In this document: positions 7,916 through 15,423 of the stretch, in pieces | How the letters are laid out: every line of letters starts with the position of its first letter | Position numbering within the stretch: the first letter of the stretch is position 1 | DNA from: an uncultured Hungatella sp. | GTDB lineage: Bacteria; Bacillota; Clostridia; Lachnospirales; Lachnospiraceae | Assembly: GCA_947066955.1 (NCBI GenBank) | Contig: CAMTAF010000024.1 | Location: 1 to 40,003 of the forward strand | Reading direction: 5' to 3' | Length of the DNA: 40,003 nt | The notes under the pieces: model-generated | Databases searched by the model: none | What the model was told of the DNA's origin: nothing | The model's input: only the letters and a program-made list of their open reading frames with translations | Translations under genes and position numbers: made by a program

Positions 7916-8743
7916 ATGAGAGTGTTAGACGCGCCATTTGTTCAGGGGTTTATCCGGATGTGTGACGACGGGTTTAATCAGAACTGGCATGAGAGAAACG
8001 GCGGCAATTTAAGCTACCGCATGAAAGAGGAGGAACTGGAGAGCGTAAAGGAGGAGCTGTCCTGGGAGAAGCCGTGGCAACCCATCGGGACCAGGGTGCC
8101 GGGGCTTAAGGGAGAGTATTTCCTGGTGACGGGAAGCGGCAAATATTTCCGCAACGTGGCCCTGGACCCGGCGTCCAACATCTGCATCGTAGAGGTGGAT
8201 GAGACGGGAGAAAATTATCGGGTCTGTTGGGGGCTGACAAATGGCGGGCGGCCCACCAGCGAGCTGCCCTCCCACCTGATGAACCACGAGGTGAAAAAGC
8301 AGGTGTCAGGGGGAAAGCACAGGGTTATCTACCACGCCCACCCCGCCAACATCATCGCCCTGACCTTTGTGCTGCCATTGGAGGACAAGGTATTTACCAG
8401 AGAGCTGTGGGAGATGGCCACAGAGTGCCCGGTGGTGTTCCCGGACGGAGTGGGAGTGGTGGGCTGGATGGTGCCCGGAGGCAGGGACATCGCCGTGGCT
8501 ACCAGCCAGCTGATGAAAAAATATGATGTGGCCATCTGGGCCCATCACGGGTGCTTCTGCTCCGGGGAGGACTTTGACCTGACCTTCGGGCTGATGCACA
8601 CGGTGGAGAAGTCGGCCGAGATCCTGGTGAAGGTGCTGTCCGTCAGACCGGACAAACTGCAGACTATCTCGCCCCAAAACTTCAGGGACTTGGCAGAGGC
8701 CTTTCAAGTGACCCTGCCGGAGGAATTTTTGTTTGAGAAATAG
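7916..8743 (+). CDS. rhaD: L-rhamnulose-1-phosphate aldolase
   Basis: A 275-residue class II zinc aldolase that splits L-rhamnulose-1-phosphate into dihydroxyacetone phosphate and L-lactaldehyde. The catalytic Glu is at residue 116 (TSELPSH) and the zinc ligands at His140, His142 (HAHPAN) and His211 (AHHGC). These are each one position before the E. coli enzyme's Glu117, His141, His143 and His212. The start ATG 7916 has GGAGG about ten bases upstream and gives the family-typical length; the frame extended to 7844 translates repeat B1. It is the last gene of the rhamnose operon, convergent with the next gene 26 bp away. No lactaldehyde reductase or propanediol genes are in the window. Confidence 0.95.
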   Translation: MRVLDAPFVQGFIRMCDDGFNQNWHERNGGNLSYRMKEEELESVKEELSWEKPWQPIGTRVPGLKGEYFLVTGSGKYFRNVALDPASNICIVEVDETGENYRVCWGLTNGGRPTSELPSHLMNHEVKKQVSGGKHRVIYHAHPANIIALTFVLPLEDKVFTRELWEMATECPVVFPDGVGVVGWMVPGGRDIAVATSQLMKKYDVAIWAHHGCFCSGEDFDLTFGLMHTVEKSAEILVKVLSVRPDKLQTISPQNFRDLAEAFQVTLPEEFLFEK

Positions 8744-8769
8744 CCCCGCCAGAAGCAGACCGGGAACGT

Positions 8770-9546
8770 CTAATGCCGCTGGGTCATGTCGCTGAACACC
8801 TCGCAGAACCTGGCGGAAAAGGCGGGGGGCTCCTGCCCGGCATACAGGTGGGAAATGTCCCCTGCCCGCAGAACCCGGAACACGGCGATGCCCTGTTGAC
8901 GCTCTTCGGACACCACCTCTGTCACGGAGGTGGGAGCCAGGGCAATGCCCTGCCACAGGACAAAGGGCGACACATTCCACAGGTGGGACAGGAGGGCGCA
9001 TATGATGCCGAAGTGGCAGTAGCAGGCAATGGTCTTTGTGTTTTCCCTGACCACCTGGTAGCGGCGGCCGGACCTGACATACCCGTAGGATTCCAAAAGC
9101 AGGTCAAATTCCCGGCACACATGTTCATAGACAGCCACGGCGTCGCCGCTCTCCGCCACAGCGGACCGGCGCCACTGGTCAGAGTCCCAGTATTCCGGGC
9201 GGCCGGTCCAGTAGGAGGGGACCATGTCCCAGACCACATTGCGGACCCCGTAGCGGGTATTTTCCTCAGGGCCGTCACCGTAGGCACAGGCCAATTCCCG
9301 GGCTGCCCCTAAATCCGCTTTGGCGGGAAATTCTCTCAGCCAGTCAAGGACCTTAGCAGTTTTCCCCATGGCCTTTAAAGAGTAGGAGGCCGTGTCCCGG
9401 GCCCGGCCTAAAGGGGACATGTAACAGTCGTCAATGTTCATAGAAGGGGCCATCCGGCCCAGAAGAGCTGCCTCCCGGCGGCCTTTTTCCGTTAAAGTGT
9501 CATTTTCATAGTCCGGATCTCCGTGCCGGATTAACAGGATTCTCAT
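8770..9546 (-). CDS. Histidine phosphatase family protein (phosphoglycerate mutase-like fold)
   Basis: A 258-residue member of the histidine phosphatase superfamily, which forms a phosphohistidine during phosphate transfer. The N-terminal RHG motif (LLIRHGDPDY, catalytic His about residue 8), the second arginine motif SPLGRARDTA, and the later HFGI segment near residue 200 that supplies the second active-site His are all present. ATG 9546 has GGAGGT six bases upstream; the frame extended to 9594 lacks support. The substrate is not predictable; members range from cofactor-dependent phosphoglycerate mutases to sugar and nucleotide phosphatases. It is probably co-transcribed with the phosphatase gene upstream of it (78-bp gap). 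Confidence 0.85.
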   Translation of the reverse strand: MRILLIRHGDPDYENDTLTEKGRREAALLGRMAPSMNIDDCYMSPLGRARDTASYSLKAMGKTAKVLDWLREFPAKADLGAARELACAYGDGPEENTRYGVRNVVWDMVPSYWTGRPEYWDSDQWRRSAVAESGDAVAVYEHVCREFDLLLESYGYVRSGRRYQVVRENTKTIACYCHFGIICALLSHLWNVSPFVLWQGIALAPTSVTEVVSEERQQGIAVFRVLRAGDISHLYAGQEPPAFSARFCEVFSDMTQRH

Positions 9547-9624
9547 GAAATTACCTCCGTTTTTCTTTAAAAGTTCCATCGCCGTCAGGCACATGCAGTC
9601 TAAGGTTCAGGAGAGGGTTTCGTG

Positions 9625-10866
9625 TCACGATGGCGTCTCCTGGCGCAGTTCTCCCTGATACCATCCACACACACCGTTCTTTTTCACAAAATACCCCCGG
9701 GACGTCTGTTCCATTAGGGACAGCAGGTCCCCGGTCTCCACGGGAAGCCGGTAATCTGTGAAGCCAGTACAGACTAACCGGTCGCCCTGGTTATAGATCA
9801 AGCTGCTGAGAACCTCCAGTTTCCGGCCGCTGTCCACATGCTCCACCAGGGAGAATTCCTTCCCCTCCTCCAACAGGCGGATCGTTCCGTTAAGAAAGTG
9901 GAGACTGATGGGGTCCGCGGAGGCCTTCTGAGAGGACATGGCCCGGAATAAGGGGAGCTGGTCACAGGAGATAAAAGAGATTTCGCTGATATCTTGGCAG
10001 GTCAGCGCGCTGACGGGCGGCGGCATGATAGGCGCACGGGGCGGATAAGAAATGTGGCCGCCTGCGCAGCCCCACTCCGGCGCAGCGAGCAAGGGGTCCC
10101 TCCCCTCCTCGATTCCTGGAATGATCACCAGATTCAGCTGTCCCCCGCGGGAGAGACCGCAGCCCCCGTCTATAGAGATAATCCTCTGGCGGCGGTTAAT
10201 AATAGGATTGTGCTGGAGGATCCTGTCATTGTAAACATTTACAGGCCAATGGCCCGCCACAATATATTTTTCAAAACAAAGCCCTGCTCCCATAAAGTTG
10301 TCCAACTTGAGAACCTGCCGCCGATCCCTGCCCTTTAGAGACTCGAGATCCTCTGTGGGAAGTCCGCCGTGGACAAAGATATAATTCCTGGTCTCAAGAA
10401 TGTCAGGGAGGCTCCGAAGAAAATCCCACTCCTTTTGAAAATTTTCCAGAAGAGGCGCTTTGAGAGACAGAGCCTTTGAGGGGGAATCCATATCAACTCC
10501 CAGTTCAGCCGCCATATCCTCAAAAATGCTGGATCCCCACCGCCTGTGGGCCATACAGCAATATTCGTAAAACTTCTCGCAGGTGTCTTTGCTCAGGGAT
10601 TCCACCATCTGCATCCGCAAAAGATCCACATTTCCCATAATCACTTCCACATTGCGCCTTTTGGCAAGTTCCATGACATAGCGGAGGGAAGCGAGATTGT
10701 CGGGCCCCTTCTCAATCAAATCCCCCAATATAAAGAGCATGTCGTCATCAGAAAATCCTGCCTGGTCCAGGAGATTCTCAAGCAGCGCTCCGTGCCCGTG
10801 GATATCGCTGGTCACCAGGATGCGGTGTCCATTTGGCACATCAATTGGCTTTATAGAAATCGGCAT
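9625..10866 (-). CDS. Calcineurin-like metallophosphatase with a palindromic repeat inside the reading frame
   Basis: A 413-residue serine/threonine-phosphatase-like metallophosphoesterase. Metal-binding motifs are ordered as SDIHGHG (about residues 20-26), LGDLIEKGPDN, GNVD (the usual GNHD with Val for His), FVHGGLPT and AGHWPVN, followed by SIDGGCGLSRGGQLN. Right after this final strand, residues of about 251-279 are encoded by a diverged copy of repeat A (10031-10115). The frame stays open and the normal C-terminus continues. ATG 10866 is preceded by AAAGGAC and a near-consensus promoter (10906-10934). The physiological substrate is unknown; dinucleotide polyphosphate hydrolases and protein phosphatases share these motifs. 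The Val in GNVD may modify metal or substrate handling. Confidence 0.82.
   Translation of the reverse strand: MPISIKPIDVPNGHRILVTSDIHGHGALLENLLDQAGFSDDDMLFILGDLIEKGPDNLASLRYVMELAKRRNVEVIMGNVDLLRMQMVESLSKDTCEKFYEYCCMAHRRWGSSIFEDMAAELGVDMDSPSKALSLKAPLLENFQKEWDFLRSLPDILETRNYIFVHGGLPTEDLESLKGRDRRQVLKLDNFMGAGLCFEKYIVAGHWPVNVYNDRILQHNPIINRRQRIISIDGGCGLSRGGQLNLVIIPGIEEGRDPLLAAPEWGCAGGHISYPPRAPIMPPPVSALTCQDISEISFISCDQLPLFRAMSSQKASADPISLHFLNGTIRLLEEGKEFSLVEHVDSGRKLEVLSSLIYNQGDRLVCTGFTDYRLPVETGDLLSLMEQTSRGYFVKKNGVCGWYQGELRQETPS
10031..10115. repeat. Dispersed palindromic repeat, family A (copy A5), inside a coding region
   Basis: Diverged copy, recognisable by ggcgcacgggg at the left, a central part with ggccgcctgcgc, and a right module cgcagcgagcaagggg / cccctcctcgattcc. 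It has the same orientation and order of modules as A3. It lies within the calcineurin-like phosphatase gene and is read in frame without a stop. Confidence 0.6.
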
Positions 10867-10905
10867 GGTTTTGTCCGTCCTTTCCAGAATCGGTATCTGG
10901 TTTCT

Positions 10906-10934
10906 ATTATAATCAGGACAGGCGGGGTTGTCGA
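10906..10934 (-). promoter_or_regulatory. Sigma-A-type promoter of the calcineurin-like phosphatase gene
   Basis: On the minus strand, TCGACA (10929-10934) and a perfect TATAAT (10906-10911) are separated by exactly 17 bp. This is one mismatch from the vegetative consensus. The -10 box ends about 40 bp before the ATG at 10866. The two downstream phosphatase genes probably share it. Confidence 0.75.
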
Positions 10935-11092
10935 GGGGAAATCATTATGGGAGAATGGCGGGGGTAATTTTAGCCTTTGGCAAAAACATGCCAAACCCAG
11001 CGGGCATTGCAAAGAGAGGGGAAATGTGATAAGGTAAGGGGAAGAAAAGGGGCAGAAAAGGGCAGACCCCAGGAAGTGAGAGGACTACAGCT

Positions 11093-13249
11093 ATGGACAT
11101 GGAATATATAAATCTGGTTCCGGGTTTCCGGACAGCTCTGGGGGACGGAGTGATGGTGGGAGACTCGCCGAAGCATATGGCCACATGGGAGCTCTACCGG
11201 GCAGCGCCTGGCAGCAGGATCCATCTGAGGGAGGAGGGCTATGTGTTCGCGCCGGCTATATTTTCCATGGATAGAAGGCCGGAGTATATCTACACCTACG
11301 CGTATGAGCCGGAGGAGAACTGGACTACCTACACAAAAAACCTGACCCCTGACAGCTATGGCAGTGAGGATTATATTTTTAAAGAGGACTGCTGGTTCCG
11401 GCTGTGCGTTAAGCGGGAGGACGGGGCGGATCTGACAGAGGAGGACCGAGGGAAGGCAAGGGAATTGGCGCAGTACTGGAGCGATCCGGTGTCATACCAG
11501 GAGAAGCCGTGGCTGAAAGAAGAGGCAGAGGCAGTGGTCCGGAGGATCAGGGAGAAAGAAAAGCCTGGAACGTTGAAGCTCTGTCTTCTCACAGATACCC
11601 ATTACACCGTCAACGGCATATGGGAGGACACGGCCCGCTCCATCCAGACAGTGGCGGGGGAGGCGGGGTATGAGGCCATCGTCCACTTGGGGGATCTGAC
11701 AGACGGCATGATGCCAAAAGAGATCACGTCAAAGTATGTAGGCCGGATAATGGCGGACCTGAAAAAATGCGGGGTCTCCGTGTATATCACTCCGGGAAAC
11801 CATGACAACAACTATTTCCGCAACAGGCCCAATACATTTTCCGCGGAAGAGATGAGGGAACTTTATCACCTCTGCGGAGACGGGGACAACAGAGGCGGGG
11901 CAAAGAATCTCCCGGAGACAGGGGGAGACATCAGCTATTATATAGACAAGCCGGAATATTCGGTGAGAATGATCTTTTTGTCCTCTTTTGACGACAGAGT
12001 CCCTGTGCGGTACGGCTACACGGACAGCCAGCTGATCTGGCTGGAAAAGGTGCTGGGAAGCGCCCCAAAAGGCACAAGGTTTCTGGTATTTTCCCACGAC
12101 GCCCCCTTAGGGAAGCTGGATTTCTGGAGTTTTACTGTGCGCAACGGGGAGAAACTCCTTAAAATCCTGGAGGAGTGCAACAGCAGGGAAGAGTACCAGA
12201 TCGCGGGGTTTTTCTACGGCCACACACACGGGGACTATGTGTTCGAGGGTTGCAGTTTTCCGGTGCTCTCGGTGGGGTGCTCCAAACTGGAATACATGCT
12301 GGAAAAAAAGCCGGAGGGCTGCGTCACGCCCCCAAGGGAGCCGGACACCAGGACCCAGGAGCTGTGGGACAGCCTGCTGGTGGATTTTGAGGAGGAGCGG
12401 CTTCGCCTGATCCGCTTTGGGGCAGGGGAGGACAGGGAGATTTCCTTTAAAAAGAAGAGAGAAACCTACACAGAGAGGACAGCGGCTTTGCGAGCCCGCA
12501 GAAGACCGAAGATCTGGGCTCACCGGGGCGAGAGCGGACACGCCCCGGAGAATACCCTTCCGGCCTTTGAGCTGGCCTGGGAAATGGGGGCCGACGGCAT
12601 TGAGCTGGATGTGCAGATGTCAAAAGACGGCGCATTGGTGGTAATCCACGATGAGACCGTGGACCGGGTCAGCGACGGTACGGGCTGGGTGAAGGATCTG
12701 ACCCTGGAGGAACTGAGGGCTTTGAATGTAAATAAATTGTTTCCAAGATATGGGAGGGTGGGGATTCCCACGCTGGAAGAGGTGTTGGACTTCATCAAGA
12801 CCACGGATATGACGGTGAATGTGGAGCTTAAGAATCATGTGGTTTCTTATAAGGGGCTGGAGGAGAAGGTCATCGGGTTGGTCCGGGAGAAGGGGCTGGA
12901 GGAGAGGGTCATCTGCTCGTCTTTTAACCATTACTCTGCTAGGAAGATCCAAAGGCTGGCGCCGGAGGTGAAGACGGGATTTTTGTATTCCGACGGGATC
13001 CTGGATGCGGCGGAGTATGGGGGAAAATATGGAGTGTACGCTCTGCATCCGCCTGTGAGGCTGTTGAGGATGGGGATGGAAGGAAATGGAGATGCGGAAG
13101 GCAGGGCTTGGGAACTGGTGCGGCAGTGCCGTGAGAGGAATCTGAAGGTTCATGTGTGGGGGGTGAATGAAGAAGAGGATTTTGAGAGGATGAGGGATTT
13201 GGGGGTGGATGCGGTGATTACGGATTTTGTGGAGAGAGGAGGAAGGTAA
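11093..13249 (+). CDS. Metallophosphoesterase-glycerophosphodiester phosphodiesterase fusion
   Basis: A 718-residue protein of three parts. Residues 1-150 look like a beta-rich accessory domain (GSRIHLREEGYVFAP, YIYTYAYEPEEN) without an assignment. Residues about 160-440 are a calcineurin-like phosphoesterase with TDTHY, HLGDLTDG, PGNHDNN, FSHDAP and YGHTHGD. Residues about 472-715 are a GDPD TIM barrel with AHRGESGHAPENT, IELDVQMSKDG and VIHDETVDR, carrying the HR, E/D and HD catalytic residues. GDPD enzymes hydrolyse glycerophosphodiesters to glycerol-3-phosphate and an alcohol; the first domain could remove a phosphate or cut a second diester. No signal peptide is visible, so it is probably cytoplasmic. 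Start ATG 11093 has AGAGGA seven bases upstream. Its 3' end, including the stop, overlaps repeat B2. Confidence 0.85.
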   Translation: MDMEYINLVPGFRTALGDGVMVGDSPKHMATWELYRAAPGSRIHLREEGYVFAPAIFSMDRRPEYIYTYAYEPEENWTTYTKNLTPDSYGSEDYIFKEDCWFRLCVKREDGADLTEEDRGKARELAQYWSDPVSYQEKPWLKEEAEAVVRRIREKEKPGTLKLCLLTDTHYTVNGIWEDTARSIQTVAGEAGYEAIVHLGDLTDGMMPKEITSKYVGRIMADLKKCGVSVYITPGNHDNNYFRNRPNTFSAEEMRELYHLCGDGDNRGGAKNLPETGGDISYYIDKPEYSVRMIFLSSFDDRVPVRYGYTDSQLIWLEKVLGSAPKGTRFLVFSHDAPLGKLDFWSFTVRNGEKLLKILEECNSREEYQIAGFFYGHTHGDYVFEGCSFPVLSVGCSKLEYMLEKKPEGCVTPPREPDTRTQELWDSLLVDFEEERLRLIRFGAGEDREISFKKKRETYTERTAALRARRRPKIWAHRGESGHAPENTLPAFELAWEMGADGIELDVQMSKDGALVVIHDETVDRVSDGTGWVKDLTLEELRALNVNKLFPRYGRVGIPTLEEVLDFIKTTDMTVNVELKNHVVSYKGLEEKVIGLVREKGLEERVICSSFNHYSARKIQRLAPEVKTGFLYSDGILDAAEYGGKYGVYALHPPVRLLRMGMEGNGDAEGRAWELVRQCRERNLKVHVWGVNEEEDFERMRDLGVDAVITDFVERGGR

Positions 13250-13321
13250 ACGCGCAGCGTTTTTAGGATGCCTTCCTCCGACTTGGCAGGTGCCGCGGGG
13301 CGGCGCGTGCCGTTACTGATT
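13236..13321. repeat. Two-hairpin repeat, family B (copy B2)
   Basis: Matches B1 along its length: gaggaggaagg, aaacgc/gcgttt, aggatgccttcc, then ttggcaggtg and a second hairpin gccgc-gggg-cggc. Hairpin 2 arms differ from those of B1 but remain complementary. It overlaps the last codons and stop of the upstream gene, as B1 does at rhaA. Confidence 0.65.
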
Positions 13322-13341
13322 AAATAAGGAGGGGAGATTTA

Positions 13342-14925
13342 ATGGGAACCTTTATTAACCGGGGAAATGGCAGTTTCGCGAGAGCCAGAAGATCACAGAT
13401 TTATGTAGACAAAACAGGATTTTTGAATTATACAAATTCTGTTTTGGATACGGAACAGAGTTTCATCTGTATCAGTAAACCCCGGCGTTTCGGAAAGACC
13501 CTGACTGCCGGGATGCTGACGGCATATTATGGGAAAGACTGTGATTCCCTGTCCCTGTTTCAGGACCTGGAGATCGGAAAATCGGACTCCTTCCGTGAGC
13601 ATCTCAACCAATACGACGTGATTTATCTGGATATCGCCTATGTGATGGCGCAGGTAGAAGATCCGTCAAAGACTGTACCTTATCTTCAGGAGAGTGTGAT
13701 CGAGGAACTGAAAACAGTCTATCCGGGAATCCTTTGTGATCAGGACCGTATGCTGCCTTTTGCCCTGTCCAAGATCCATGTGAAGACAGGTGCTGACTTT
13801 ATTTTTATCATCGACGAGTGGGATGCCATTTTCCGCGAGGCGAAATATGATACAGACGCTCAAGAGGAATATATGAATCTCCTCCGGGCGCTTTTTAAGG
13901 GGGAACCGTCCAGGGATTTTGTGAAGCTGGCCTATTTGACAGGGATTCTTCCTATTAAAAAATATAAAAGCGAGTCAGCCCTCAACAATTTTGATGAGTT
14001 CACCATGACCAGCCCGGGACGCTTAGCGGAATACGTGGGATTTACCGAACGGGAGGTGAAAAGCCTCTGCGAAGAGTACGATATGGACTTTTCTGAGGCA
14101 GCCAGGTGGTATGACGGGTACTCGTTTTTCCGGGAGAAGCATGTATATAATCCCAATTCCGTGGTAAAAGCCATGCTCTCCGGCGAGTTTGACAATTACT
14201 GGACAAAGACAGTGGCCTATGAGTCGCTGAAGGATTACATCAGCATAAATTTTGACGGGCTTAAAGACTGTGTGGTTCAGCTGCTGGCCGGAGGGAGGTG
14301 CCGGGTTAACACGGATACTTTTGAAAATGACATGACCACGTTCAAAAGCCGGGATGATGTGCTGACGGTGCTGGTTCACCTTGGATATCTGGCCTATGAC
14401 AAGACCCGCAGGGAGGTCTATGTGCCAAACGAGGAAGTGCGGGGGGCATTTGCCAACGTGATACAGGGCATGGACTGGACGCCGGTGATCAATGCCATAC
14501 AGAAGTCGGAGCAGCTGCTTGCAGACACTTGGAATCAGGACAGCGCGGCGGTGGCGAAAGCTGTGGGGGAAGTTCATATGGCAAACACGTCCATCTTGGA
14601 ATATAACAACGAGAACTCTTTAAGCTGTGTCATAACGTTGGCGTATTACAATGCTGTCAATGAGTATATTTTGATACGAGAACTGCCGTCAGGGAAGGGT
14701 TACGCGGATATCGTATTTCTCCCCAGAAAATATTCGGACAAGCCCGCCATGGTGGTGGAACTGAAATATGGCCAGTCGGCGGGGGGAGCTATAGGGCAGA
14801 TCAAAGAAAAACGCTATCCTAAGGCGTTGGAAGAATATGGGGGAGAAGTGCTTCTGGTGGGGATCAACTACGAGAAGGGGACGAAAGAATATACATGTGT
14901 AATTGAGAATTGGAGGCTGCAATAG
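13342..14925 (+). CDS. AAA-ATPase-like protein with C-terminal PD-(D/E)XK nuclease domain
   Basis: A 527-residue protein of the AAA-ATPase_like/PDDEXK_9 type, common in gut Clostridia and Bacteroidetes. The P-loop is the degenerate SKPRRFGKTLTA (about residues 44-55) and the Walker B is FIIDEWD (about 153-159). A WYDGYSF segment typical of this family sits in the middle. At the C-terminus, YADIVFLP (about 454) and VVELKYG (about 471) form the nuclease-like active site, followed by the QIKEKRYP segment. The role of the family is not established; defence, mobile-element and toxin-like roles have been suggested, but nothing here decides. ATG 13342 follows a strong aggaggggag. It stands alone between repeat B2 and the MITE. 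Confidence 0.82.
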   Translation: MGTFINRGNGSFARARRSQIYVDKTGFLNYTNSVLDTEQSFICISKPRRFGKTLTAGMLTAYYGKDCDSLSLFQDLEIGKSDSFREHLNQYDVIYLDIAYVMAQVEDPSKTVPYLQESVIEELKTVYPGILCDQDRMLPFALSKIHVKTGADFIFIIDEWDAIFREAKYDTDAQEEYMNLLRALFKGEPSRDFVKLAYLTGILPIKKYKSESALNNFDEFTMTSPGRLAEYVGFTEREVKSLCEEYDMDFSEAARWYDGYSFFREKHVYNPNSVVKAMLSGEFDNYWTKTVAYESLKDYISINFDGLKDCVVQLLAGGRCRVNTDTFENDMTTFKSRDDVLTVLVHLGYLAYDKTRREVYVPNEEVRGAFANVIQGMDWTPVINAIQKSEQLLADTWNQDSAAVAKAVGEVHMANTSILEYNNENSLSCVITLAYYNAVNEYILIRELPSGKGYADIVFLPRKYSDKPAMVVELKYGQSAGGAIGQIKEKRYPKALEEYGGEVLLVGINYEKGTKEYTCVIENWRLQ

Positions 14926-14972
14926 AGGGGCAAAAACAACCCAAACGGGCGGCAACAGAAGGGAGGGAAGCC

Positions 14973-15040
14973 TAGGGCTGTTTCACGAAGAAATATAAAT
15001 CATATAATATCACATTGGCATCTTTCGTGAAACAGCCCTA
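14973..15040. mobile_element. MITE-like element with 17-bp terminal inverted repeats
   Basis: Perfect arms tagggctgtttcacgaa (14973-14989) and ttcgtgaaacagcccta (15024-15040) enclose an AT-rich core of about 34 bp. Each outer end is TA, as expected if an IS630/mariner-type transposase duplicated a TA target. It carries no coding capacity. An intrinsic terminator is an alternative, but the long loop and lack of a T-run argue against it. Confidence 0.55.
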
Positions 15041-15180
15041 TACAAATTTTTAATCCACTTGCGCTTCCAGAAACTCTATGATACAATACCATCAAAGCAA
15101 TGATTTCTGCGGCCAACTCCGACATGGAGCGCAAAGGCCGGTTTTGCAGCACAGCTGTATCTTTGAGAGCTCTTATCTTT
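15041..15180 (-). pseudogene. Possible gene relic truncated by the MITE
   Basis: The minus strand has an open frame of about 50 codons with natural-looking content (ALKDTAVLQNRPLRSM, ELAAEIIALMVLYHRV). It has no plausible start codon with a ribosome site, and it runs into the MITE before a stop. It could be the C-terminal remnant of a transposase or another gene. I do not recognise it and the call is weak. Confidence 0.25.
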
Positions 15181-15240
15181 CTATTGAAATCCTGCTTTTA
15201 AAATTCACCAAATAAATATAAAAGCAGGAGGAGATGTTTT

Positions 15241-15423
15241 TAGGCTGATTGCGTCTATGCGACCTGCGGGAGCAACGCTAACAAGCGGCAAAAAAGCAGC
15301 AGGGTTACAGATGTTACAGAAAAGGTTACAGATGTTACAGAAAAAATGATTCTAGAGTTATTGAAAGATAATTCGAAATACAAAACTGTTGAACTTGCTG
15401 AAATGCTTGATAGGAGGTTTTCT
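15241..15423 (+). pseudogene. C-terminal fragment of an AlbA/Schlafen-type winged-helix protein
   Basis: In the frame of the following glycosyltransferase, the codons before its start encode a duplicated VTDVTEK motif followed by MILELLKDNSKYKTVELAEML. This is the typical linker and helix-turn-helix tail of AlbA_2/Schlafen-type ATP-binding regulators, such as the gene at the right end of the window. No N-terminal part is present. The fragment ends exactly where AGGAGG and the ATG of the glycosyltransferase begin, so it looks like a recombination scar. Confidence 0.5.

Larger units (their letters stand above)
14926..15240. other. Gene-poor junction with MITE and possible relic
   Basis: Nothing here looks like an intact gene. 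The interval holds a short inverted-repeat element (14973-15040), an about 50-codon minus-strand frame with protein-like composition (15041-15180), and a hairpin cctgctttta/taaaagcagg (15191-15229) followed by a ribosome-site-like aggaggagatg that opens only a few codons. Confidence 0.45.

Noticed and set aside
14973-15040. Intrinsic terminator of the AAA/nuclease gene
   Set aside because: The 34-base AT-rich loop and the absence of a T-run fit a miniature mobile element better.
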